The notes under the pieces: model-generated
The model's database searches: none
What the model was told of the DNA's origin: nothing
What the model saw: only the letters and a program-made list of their open reading frames with translations
Assembly: GCA_002402465.1 (NCBI GenBank)
Contig: DHFW01000007.1
Span: 1 to 12,663 of the forward strand
Length of the DNA stretch: 12,663 bases
Reading direction: 5' to 3'
DNA from: Bacteroidales bacterium UBA4814
GTDB lineage: Bacteria > Bacteroidota > Bacteroidia > Bacteroidales > UBA7960
In this document: positions 6,263 through 12,663 of the stretch, one piece after another
How the letters are laid out: each line of letters starts with the position of its first letter
How positions within the stretch are numbered: position 1 is the stretch's first letter
Made by a program: the position numbers and the translations under genes

Positions 6263-6784
6263 ATGAAAAGAGAAGATAAATATCAGATTATCGAGTCGCT
6301 GACCGAAAACCTTAAAAGTCGCGAAGTAGTATATCTGACTGACACTTCTGATCTGGATGTAGAAACCATTAATAAACTCAGGAGGCTGTGCTTTCGTCGA
6401 AACGTTACCTTGCAGGTGGTGAAAAATACCCTGCTTCGTAAAGCCATGGAAGCCAGCGAAAAGAACTTTGAGCCACTTTTCGAAGTGCTTAAAGGCTCTA
6501 CCTCCATTATGCTGGCAGAAACGGCAAACGTACCTGCCCGCCTTATTAAAGAGTTTCGCAAATCCAGTCCGAAACCAATCCTTAAAGGAGCTTATGTGCA
6601 GGAATCTTTCTTCATTGGCGATGATCAGCTGGATATGCTGGTGAGCCTCAAGTCGAAAGAAGAGCTCATTGGCGACCTGATCGGATTGCTGCAATCTCCT
6701 GCCCGCAATGTGATCTCTGCCCTTCAATCGGGTGGCAGCACCATTGCCGGAGTACTCAAAACCCTTTCTGAAAAAGAAAGCTAA
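6263..6784 (+). CDS. rplJ: 50S ribosomal protein L10 (uL10), 173 aa
   Basis: Base of the L7/L12 stalk. The N-terminal globular domain (about 1-130) binds 23S rRNA near L11, and the C-terminal helix (about 135-173) carries L7/L12 dimers. Seen: N-terminal KREDKYQIIESLTENLK, the VVKNTLLRKAM helix (about 53-63), the KGSTSIMLA strand, and the helical tail LIGLLQSPARNVISALQSGGSTIAGVLKTL. Length is typical. The gap to rplA is only 38 bases, which leaves little room for an E. coli-like L10 leader. It is followed after 55 bases by rplL, its partner. Confidence 0.96.
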   Translation: MKREDKYQIIESLTENLKSREVVYLTDTSDLDVETINKLRRLCFRRNVTLQVVKNTLLRKAMEASEKNFEPLFEVLKGSTSIMLAETANVPARLIKEFRKSSPKPILKGAYVQESFFIGDDQLDMLVSLKSKEELIGDLIGLLQSPARNVISALQSGGSTIAGVLKTLSEKES

Positions 6785-6839
6785 AACTTGTTCAAACCGA
6801 AAATCACAGAAGTAAAACCAATTTAAAACAATTATAAAA

Positions 6840-7220
6840 ATGGCAGATTTGAAAGCTTTTGCAGAACAATTAGTTAACCTTACTGTAAAAGAGGTTAATG
6901 AATTGGCACAAATTTTAAAAGACGAATACGGCATTGAGCCGGCAGCCGCTCCTGTTGCTGTTGCAGCAGTTGCTAGTGCTGACGCAGCCGGCGAAGCTGC
7001 AGAAGAAAAAACCCAGTTCGACGTGATACTTAAGGCAGCCGGCCCTTCTAAACTGGCCGTGGTGAAACTTGTGAAAGAACTCACCAGCCTCGGTCTCAAA
7101 GAAGCTAAAGAACTGGTAGATGGCGCACCCAAGGCTATCAAAGAAGGCGTTGCTAAAGATGAAGCAGAATCATTGAAAAAGCAACTCGAAGAAGCCGGTG
7201 CAGAGGTTGAAATAAAATAA
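6840..7220 (+). CDS. rplL: 50S ribosomal protein L7/L12 (bL12), 126 aa
   Basis: Multi-copy stalk protein that recruits translational GTPases (EF-Tu, EF-G, IF2). N-terminal dimerisation domain about residues 1-35, an Ala/Val/Pro-rich hinge (about 36-56, with AAAPVAVAAVASADAA), and the C-terminal factor-binding domain from KTQFDVILKAAGPSKLAVVKLV to the end, including the GLKEAKELVDGAPK helix-turn. Length is normal. The ATG follows an A-rich leader with no Shine-Dalgarno. A long hairpin lies just after the stop and may set the ratio of this very abundant protein to RNA polymerase subunits. Confidence 0.97.
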   Translation: MADLKAFAEQLVNLTVKEVNELAQILKDEYGIEPAAAPVAVAAVASADAAGEAAEEKTQFDVILKAAGPSKLAVVKLVKELTSLGLKEAKELVDGAPKAIKEGVAKDEAESLKKQLEEAGAEVEIK

Positions 7221-7237
7221 ACCCTCGCAAATACCTG

Positions 7238-7296
7238 AAGATTAGACTTCTGCCGAATCCGAGAGTTCGCTGCGGAAGTCTAATCTTTATTGCTGT
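7238..7296 (+). promoter_or_regulatory. Long hairpin between rplL and rpoB (candidate attenuator)
   Basis: AAGATTAGACTTC (7238-7250) and GAAGTCTAATCTT (7275-7287) are a perfect 13-bp inverted repeat. Inside it CGAA/TTCG (7254-7257, 7266-7269) can extend the stem around a short loop. TTTATTGC follows directly. It is the most stable structure in the window and sits exactly where E. coli has an attenuator and RNase III site between rplL and rpoB. Partial termination or processing is inferred. Confidence 0.7.
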
Positions 7297-7347
7297 TTAT
7301 TTGTTTCTCTTCCTTTAGTTTTTTTTGTAACACAAACACCTTAAACC

Positions 7348-10300
7348 TTGGCAGCAAATAGTAAAACCGTCGAAAGGGTAAATTTCTCCTCAGTAACCAC
7401 ACACTTTGACTACCCCGATTTTCTTGAGGTTCAGCTTAAGTCCTTTCAGGACTTTTTCCAGCTAGAGACCACACCCGAAAATCGTAAGAACGAGGGGCTC
7501 TTTAAAGTGTTTAGTGAGAACTTCCCCATTTCCGACGCCCGAAACAATTTTGTTCTTGAATTCCTCGATTATTTTATTGACCCCCCGAAATATTCCATCC
7601 AGGAATGTATCGAACGCGGACTTACCTACAGCGTGCCCCTCAAGGCCAAGCTGAAGCTATACTGCACCGACCCCGAACACGAAGACTTCGAAACCATCAT
7701 CCAGGATGTATACTTGGGTATGATTCCGTATATGACCCCCAGGGGTACCTTTGTGATTAACGGTGCCGAGCGAGTAGTGGTGTCGCAGTTGCACCGCTCA
7801 CCCGGTGTGTTTTTTGGTACCAGCCTGCATGCCAACGGTACGCAACTCTACAGTGCCAGGATTATTCCCTTTAAAGGCTCCTGGATTGAGTTCGCAACAG
7901 ACATAAACAGCGTAATGTACGCTTACATCGACAGGAAAAAGAAACTGCCTGTCACCACTTTGCTCCGCGCCATTGGCTACGAAAGCGACAAAGATATTCT
8001 TGAAATCTTTGACCTGGCCGATGAAGTGAAGGTGAGCAAAACCGGCCTCAAGAAATTTGTCGGACGCAAGCTTGCCGCTCGCGTGCTGCGTTCGTGGGTC
8101 GAAGACTTTGTTGATGAAGATACCGGAGAGGTGGTTTCCATTGAACGCAATGAAGTGGTCATCGACCGCGAAACCATCCTCGAAAACGAGCATATTGATC
8201 AGATTGTTGAATCGGGTACAAAAACCATAATCCTTCACAAAGAGGATGTAAACCTTAATGACTTTGCCCTGATTTACAATACCCTGCAAAAAGATACCAC
8301 AAACTCCGAGAAGGATGCCGTAGAGTTTATCTATCGCCTGCTTCGAAATGCCGATCCGCCCGACGATGAAACCGCACGCGGCATGATTGAGAAGCTTTTC
8401 TTCTCTGACAAGCGCTACGACCTGGGCGATGTGGGTCGTTATCGCATCAATAAAAAACTCAACCTCGACACCGACATGGAACTGAGGGTGCTTACCAAGG
8501 AAGATATTATTTCCATTGTGAAATATCTTATCGAACTGGTAAATGCCAAGGAAGATGTGGATGACATTGACCACCTGAGCAACCGCCGCGTACGTACTGT
8601 AGGCGAGCAGCTTTATGCTCAGTTTGGCGTTGGTTTGGCCCGAATGGCACGCACCATTCGTGAGCGTATGAATGTGCGCGACAACGAGGTGTTTGCCCCC
8701 ACCGACCTGATCAATGCCAAAACCCTTTCCTCGGTAATAAACTCTTTCTTCGGAACCAACCAGCTTTCGCAGTTTATGGATCAAACCAACCCCCTGGCCG
8801 AGCTTACGCACAAGCGCAGGATGTCGGCACTGGGTCCTGGCGGTCTCTCGCGCGAAAGAGCTGGCTTCGAGGTACGAGACGTCCACTTTACCCACTACGG
8901 AAGACTTTGCACCATCGAAACGCCCGAAGGACCCAATATCGGTCTTATCTCTTCGCTCTGCGTGTATGCCAAAGTTAATGAACTCGGATTTATCGAAACC
9001 CCATACTTTGAAGTGAAGAAGGGCAAGGTTGACTTCAAATCCGAGCCTTTGTATCTCTCTGCTGAAGAGGAAGAAACCAAGATTATCAGTCAGGCCAATG
9101 TCCCACTGAAAGCCGACGGAAAGTTTGCCGAAGACCTCGTTAAGGTTCGTTATCAGGCCGACTACCCCATTGTTGAGCCCGAGAAAATCGACCTTATGGA
9201 TGTGAGCCCTAACCAAATTGCTTCCATTGCAGCCTCACTCATTCCTTTCCTCGAGCACGACGATGCCAACCGTGCCCTCATGGGAAGTAACATGATGCGC
9301 CAGGCCGTGCCCCTGCTCAACCCCGAAGCCCCCATCGTGGGAACAGGCCTTGAGAAGAAAGTGGCTACCGACTCGCGCGTGCTTATCAATGCCGAAGGCG
9401 ATGGCCTGGTAGAATACGTGGATGCCGACGAAATCATTATCCGCTACTCTAGAAACGACGATGAGAAACTTGTGAGCTTCGAAGACGATGTGAAGGTTTA
9501 TAAACTCATCAAATTTGCCAAAACCAACCAAAGCACCTGTATCAACTTGCGTCCAATTGTTCGCAAAGGACAAAAAGTGACCAAAGGACAGCTGCTTTGC
9601 GAAGGTTACGCCACCAAAGGAGGCGAGCTGGCACTGGGGCGTAACCTAAAAGTGGCCTTCATGCCCTGGAAAGGTTACAATTTTGAAGATGCCATTGTGA
9701 TTTCTGAAAAAGTGGTGAAGGAAGATATCTTTACTTCCATTCATATCGAAGAATTCTCGCTCGACGTTCGCGACACCAAGCGCGGTGTAGAAGAGCTTAC
9801 CAGCGATATCCCCAATGTGAGTGCCGAAGCCATTAAAGACCTTGATGAAAGCGGTCTGATTCGCATTGGCGCCGAAGTAAACGAAGGCGACATTCTGATT
9901 GGAAAGATTACTCCTAAGGGAGAAACCGATCCCACGCCCGAAGAGAAACTTTTGCGCGCCATCTTTGGCGACAAGGCCGGCGACGTGAAGGATGCCTCTC
10001 TCAAGGCACCACCCTCAACCAAAGGCGTTGTTGTGGACAAGAAGCTCTTCTCGCGGGTATTCAAGGATCGCAAGGCAAAAACCAAAGAAAAGATTATCCT
10101 CGAGAAACTCGACGACGAATTCAACGCCGAGGTATCTGACCTGCGTGCCAAGCTGGTCGATAAGCTGATCGTCCTGGTTAGCGGAAAAACTTCGCAAGGT
10201 GTTATGAACAGCCTGAAAGAGGTGGTCGTGCCAAAGGGTACTAAGTTTACCCAGAAGATTTTGCACAACCTCGATTATGCCAACATCAATCCCAACAACT

Positions 10301-11160
10301 GGACCACCGATCGCGACCGTAACCTGTTGATCAAAGAACTGTTGCACAACTATTCTATCAAGTTCAAGGATATCCTGGGTGCCTACAACCGCAAGAAGTT
10401 TACTTCTACGGTTGGTGATGAGCTTCCCGCAGGAATTGTGCAGCTTGCTAAAATTTATCTCGCCAAAAAGCGCAAGCTTAAGGTGGGCGACAAGATGGCT
10501 GGCCGTCACGGTAACAAGGGTATTGTGGCTCGTATTGTTCGCGAAGAAGACATGCCGTTTCTCGAAGACGGAACCCCAGTTGACATTGTGCTTAACCCCC
10601 TGGGGGTTCCCTCGCGTATGAACCTGGGTCAGATTTACGAAACCGTTCTGGGTTGGGCCGGTCAGAAACTGGGACAGAAATTTTCCAGCCCCATTTTCGA
10701 TGGCGCTACCATCGACGAAATCAACGAGTATATGCGCAGGGCCGGATTGCCCGAAAACGGCAAGGTGTACCTCTATGACGGTGGCACCGGCGAACGCTTC
10801 GATCAGCCAGCTACCGTGGGCGTAATTTACATGCTGAAACTCGGCCACATGGTCGACGACAAGATGCACGCCAGGTCTATCGGCCCATACTCGCTCATTA
10901 CGCAGCAACCCCTGGGTGGTAAAGCCCAGTTTGGTGGTCAGCGTTTTGGTGAGATGGAGGTGTGGGCACTCGAAGCTTTCGGAGCTGCCAACATCCTGCA
11001 GGAAATCCTTACGGTGAAATCTGACGACGTCATTGGCCGCGCAAAGGCTTACGAAGCCATTGTTAAAGGCGAAAACATGCCCACTCCGGGTGTTCCCGAA
11101 TCATTCAACGTACTGGTTCACGAACTCAGGGGCTTGGGCCTGAATGTCAAATTCGACTAA
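7348..11160 (+). CDS. rpoB: DNA-directed RNA polymerase subunit beta, 1270 aa
   Basis: Beta subunit forming one pincer of RNA polymerase and, with beta', the active site. The N-terminal lobes include RVVVSQLHRSPGVFF. The rifampicin pocket is at residues 472-493 (NQLSQFMDQ, then LTHKRRMSALG). Residues D478, H488 and S493 equal E. coli D516, H526 and S531 and are wild type, so no classical resistance change is present there. A484 at the E. coli S522 position is, as I recall, normal for the phylum. GDKMAGRHGNKG (from 1047) is the conserved active-site/flap-side motif; the C-terminus has GGKAQFGGQRFGEMEVWALEAFGA. The start is TTG: an in-frame TAA lies two codons upstream (7342-7344) and there is no ATG before the conserved VNFSSV. 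Length and sequence are Bacteroidota-type throughout. Confidence 0.98.
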   Translation: MAANSKTVERVNFSSVTTHFDYPDFLEVQLKSFQDFFQLETTPENRKNEGLFKVFSENFPISDARNNFVLEFLDYFIDPPKYSIQECIERGLTYSVPLKAKLKLYCTDPEHEDFETIIQDVYLGMIPYMTPRGTFVINGAERVVVSQLHRSPGVFFGTSLHANGTQLYSARIIPFKGSWIEFATDINSVMYAYIDRKKKLPVTTLLRAIGYESDKDILEIFDLADEVKVSKTGLKKFVGRKLAARVLRSWVEDFVDEDTGEVVSIERNEVVIDRETILENEHIDQIVESGTKTIILHKEDVNLNDFALIYNTLQKDTTNSEKDAVEFIYRLLRNADPPDDETARGMIEKLFFSDKRYDLGDVGRYRINKKLNLDTDMELRVLTKEDIISIVKYLIELVNAKEDVDDIDHLSNRRVRTVGEQLYAQFGVGLARMARTIRERMNVRDNEVFAPTDLINAKTLSSVINSFFGTNQLSQFMDQTNPLAELTHKRRMSALGPGGLSRERAGFEVRDVHFTHYGRLCTIETPEGPNIGLISSLCVYAKVNELGFIETPYFEVKKGKVDFKSEPLYLSAEEEETKIISQANVPLKADGKFAEDLVKVRYQADYPIVEPEKIDLMDVSPNQIASIAASLIPFLEHDDANRALMGSNMMRQAVPLLNPEAPIVGTGLEKKVATDSRVLINAEGDGLVEYVDADEIIIRYSRNDDEKLVSFEDDVKVYKLIKFAKTNQSTCINLRPIVRKGQKVTKGQLLCEGYATKGGELALGRNLKVAFMPWKGYNFEDAIVISEKVVKEDIFTSIHIEEFSLDVRDTKRGVEELTSDIPNVSAEAIKDLDESGLIRIGAEVNEGDILIGKITPKGETDPTPEEKLLRAIFGDKAGDVKDASLKAPPSTKGVVVDKKLFSRVFKDRKAKTKEKIILEKLDDEFNAEVSDLRAKLVDKLIVLVSGKTSQGVMNSLKEVVVPKGTKFTQKILHNLDYANINPNNWTTDRDRNLLIKELLHNYSIKFKDILGAYNRKKFTSTVGDELPAGIVQLAKIYLAKKRKLKVGDKMAGRHGNKGIVARIVREEDMPFLEDGTPVDIVLNPLGVPSRMNLGQIYETVLGWAGQKLGQKFSSPIFDGATIDEINEYMRRAGLPENGKVYLYDGGTGERFDQPATVGVIYMLKLGHMVDDKMHARSIGPYSLITQQPLGGKAQFGGQRFGEMEVWALEAFGAANILQEILTVKSDDVIGRAKAYEAIVKGENMPTPGVPESFNVLVHELRGLGLNVKFD

Positions 11161-11172
11161 CACCATAATTCT

Positions 11173-11231
11173 GCCTGCGACTAACCCCCGCAGGCCGAAT
11201 ATTTCATTAGCACCGTGTTTTGTCTGCTAAT
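11173..11231 (+). promoter_or_regulatory. Two small hairpins in the rpoB-rpoC gap
   Basis: GCCTGCG/CGCAGGC (11173-11179, 11189-11195) and ATTAGCA/TGCTAAT (11206-11212, 11225-11231) are perfect 7-bp inverted repeats in the 125-base gap. Neither is followed by a clear T tract, so they are not obvious terminators. They may be mRNA processing or stability elements; function is not evident. Confidence 0.35.
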
Positions 11232-11285
11232 TGCTGCTAACGACTAAAATGTTTATTACATCTCTTTTTAACAATATCAACCTAT

Positions 11286-12663
11286 ATGGCTTTCAGAAAA
11301 GAATCCAACGTTAAAAGCAATTTCTCCCAGATCACCATCAGCCTGGCCTCGCCCGAGTCTGTATTGGAACGTTCGCACGGGGAAGTGCTTAAGCCGGAAA
11401 CCATTAACTACCGTACCTATAAGCCCGAACGCGACGGATTGTTCTGCGAAAGGATCTTTGGGCCGGTAAAAGACTGGGAATGCCATTGCGGAAAATATAA
11501 AAGGGTTCGCCATCGCGGCATAGTGTGCGACCGCTGCGGTGTGGAGGTTACCACATCCAAGGTGCGCCGCGAGCGTATGGGGCACATTGAATTGGCTGCC
11601 CCGGTATCCCACATTTGGTACCTCAAGGGGATACCCTCGCGCATGGGCCTGTTGTTGGATATGTCCCCTAAAGTTTTGGAAAAAGTAATTTATTTTGTGA
11701 ATTACATCGTTATTCATCCCGGCGACACCCCCTTGTTGAGAAAACAATTGCTCAATGAGAAGGAATACCGGGAAAACCGGGAACGCTACGGAGACACCTT
11801 CAAGGCCGGCATCGGTGCTGAAGCCATTAAAGTGCTCTTGGGCGAGATAGAATTGGAAGGCATGTCAGAGGATCTTAAAGAGGAGATCGCCACCACCACC
11901 GGGCAGCGCAAAGGGCGTGCCATTAAGCGCCTTGAGGTAGTGGAATCTTTCCGCCTGTCCGGCAATGATCCGGAATGGATGATATTGGATGTTTTGCCTG
12001 TGATCCCGCCCGAATTGCGCCCCATGGTGCAGCTCGACGGGGGGCGCTTCGCCACCTCCGATTTAAACGATCTCTACCGCCGGGTGATCAACCGCAATAA
12101 CCGTTTAAAACGCCTTTTGGATTTAGGCGCGCCGGATATTATCGTGCGCAATGAGAAACGCATGCTGCAAGAGGCTGTAGATGCCCTGGTAGACAACGGC
12201 CGCCGCGGTCGCCCCGTCACCGGGCCGGGAAACCGCCCCCTCAAATCTTTAAGCGACATGCTCAAGGGCAAACAAGGTCGTTTCAGGCAGAACCTCCTCG
12301 GCAAGAGGGTCGACTACTCAGGCCGCTCGGTCATAGTGGTGGGACCCAATCTCAAAATGCACCAGTGCGGGCTGCCCAAAGAGATGGCCCTGGAGCTGTT
12401 TAAACCTTTTGTAATGAAGAAGCTGGTGGACCGCGGCATATCTTCCAATATTAAGAGTGCCAAGAAAACGGTAGAACGCGGTCGTGAAGAGGTATGGGAT
12501 ATATTAGATGATGTTATCAAAGAACATCCGGTGCTGTTAAACCGCGCCCCCACCCTGCATCGCCTGGGCATTCAGGCATTTGAGCCGGTTTTGGTGGAAG
12601 GCCGCGCCTTGCAGTTGCATCCCCTGGTGTGTACAGCTTACAATGCCGACTTCGACGGCGACC
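11286..12663 (+). CDS. rpoC: DNA-directed RNA polymerase subunit beta', N-terminal 459 codons (partial, lineage-chimeric)
   Basis: Beta' subunit, cut by the window end just after the catalytic NADFDGD (residues 453-459; Asp455, 457 and 459 hold the active-site Mg). The zinc finger (Cys66, 68, 81, 84), RRERMGHIELAAPVSHIWYL, the PPELRPMVQLDGGRFATSDL segment, NEKRMLQEAVDAL and GKRVDYSGRSVIVVGP (switch 2 region) are all intact. The start MAFRKESNVKSNFSQITI and YKPERDGLF (45-53) are Bacteroidota-type. From about residue 90 the sequence is Firmicutes/Clostridia-type: IELAAPVSHIWYLKGIPSRMG, NNGRR-like DNGRRGRPVTGPGNRPL, CGLPKEMALELFKPF and HPLVCTAYNADFDGD. Bacteroidota have IQLVVPVAHIWYFRSLPNK and VDYSARSV at these places. 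Leucine codons change too, with TTG/TTA far commoner than in rpoB. The frame is continuous across the join. Confidence 0.93.
   Translation, partial: MAFRKESNVKSNFSQITISLASPESVLERSHGEVLKPETINYRTYKPERDGLFCERIFGPVKDWECHCGKYKRVRHRGIVCDRCGVEVTTSKVRRERMGHIELAAPVSHIWYLKGIPSRMGLLLDMSPKVLEKVIYFVNYIVIHPGDTPLLRKQLLNEKEYRENRERYGDTFKAGIGAEAIKVLLGEIELEGMSEDLKEEIATTTGQRKGRAIKRLEVVESFRLSGNDPEWMILDVLPVIPPELRPMVQLDGGRFATSDLNDLYRRVINRNNRLKRLLDLGAPDIIVRNEKRMLQEAVDALVDNGRRGRPVTGPGNRPLKSLSDMLKGKQGRFRQNLLGKRVDYSGRSVIVVGPNLKMHQCGLPKEMALELFKPFVMKKLVDRGISSNIKSAKKTVERGREEVWDILDDVIKEHPVLLNRAPTLHRLGIQAFEPVLVEGRALQLHPLVCTAYNADFDGD
11421..11556. other. Inferred chimeric junction inside rpoC
   Basis: The bounds come from the last clearly Bacteroidota-type residue (Tyr45) and the first clearly Firmicutes-type run (after about residue 90). 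Between them the protein is nearly identical in both groups (PERDGLFCERIFGP, then the zinc finger), so the exact point cannot be fixed by eye. Such a conserved stretch is where both assemblers and homologous recombination can switch templates. Confidence 0.7.

Noticed and set aside
6245..7141. Open frame antisense across rplJ and rplL
   Set aside because: Runs against two certain ribosomal protein genes and has no recognisable domain.
8761..8826. Rifampicin resistance changes in rpoB
   Set aside because: Key pocket residues (equivalents of E. coli Q513, D516, H526, R529, S531) are wild type; the Ala at the S522 place is, to my knowledge, the phylum's normal residue.
7798..9216. 472-codon open frame antisense to rpoB
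   Set aside because: Shadow of the strongly biased rpoB codons; no family resemblance and no promoter or ribosome site.

Overview
The window is the core translation/transcription cluster of a member of the Bacteroidota (Bacteroidia-like). The evidence is the gene order (tyrosine recombinase, hpf, tRNA-Thr/Tyr/Gly/Thr, tuf, tRNA-Trp, secE, nusG, rplK, rplA, rplJ, rplL, rpoB, rpoC), a Bacteroidota-type promoter (TAnnTTTG class) before the tRNAs, mostly absent Shine-Dalgarno sequences, and RpoB/NusG/EF-Tu sequences of that phylum's type. All genes are on the + strand.

Layout. 1-690 holds a two-gene toxin-antitoxin-like module (DUF433 antitoxin and DUF5615 PIN-like toxin, start/stop overlap ATGA). 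About 130 bases of unassigned sequence and an intrinsic terminator (824-854) follow. 889-2093 encodes a XerC/D-type recombinase and a short hibernation promoting factor, closed by a hairpin terminator. A promoter at 2228-2258 then starts a run of four tRNAs and tuf. A hairpin, tRNA-Trp, secE and nusG follow, then the ribosomal proteins L11, L1, L10 and L7/L12, a long hairpin (likely attenuator), rpoB with a TTG start, and a truncated rpoC that runs off the window end.

How the genes work together: EF-Tu and the tRNAs feed elongation. L11, L1, L10 and L7/L12 build the ribosomal L1 stalk and the GTPase-associated centre that EF-Tu contacts. NusG couples RNA polymerase (RpoB/RpoC) to the leading ribosome. 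HPF shuts ribosomes down in stationary phase. SecE is the small subunit of the membrane translocon.

The main anomaly is rpoC. Its first ~45 codons read as Bacteroidota RpoC, but from about codon 90 onward the protein is Firmicutes/Clostridia-type and codon choice changes. Somewhere in 11421-11556, inside a highly conserved stretch, two lineages are joined. A metagenome assembly chimera is the likelier explanation and horizontal recombination the less likely one. Everything after that point should not be assumed to belong to the same organism. The other end also looks atypical: the toxin-antitoxin module with strong Shine-Dalgarno sits where, as I recall, Bacteroidota usually carry rpsU. No clearly new biological system is visible; the remaining points are RNA hairpins and regulatory details in the intergenic regions.
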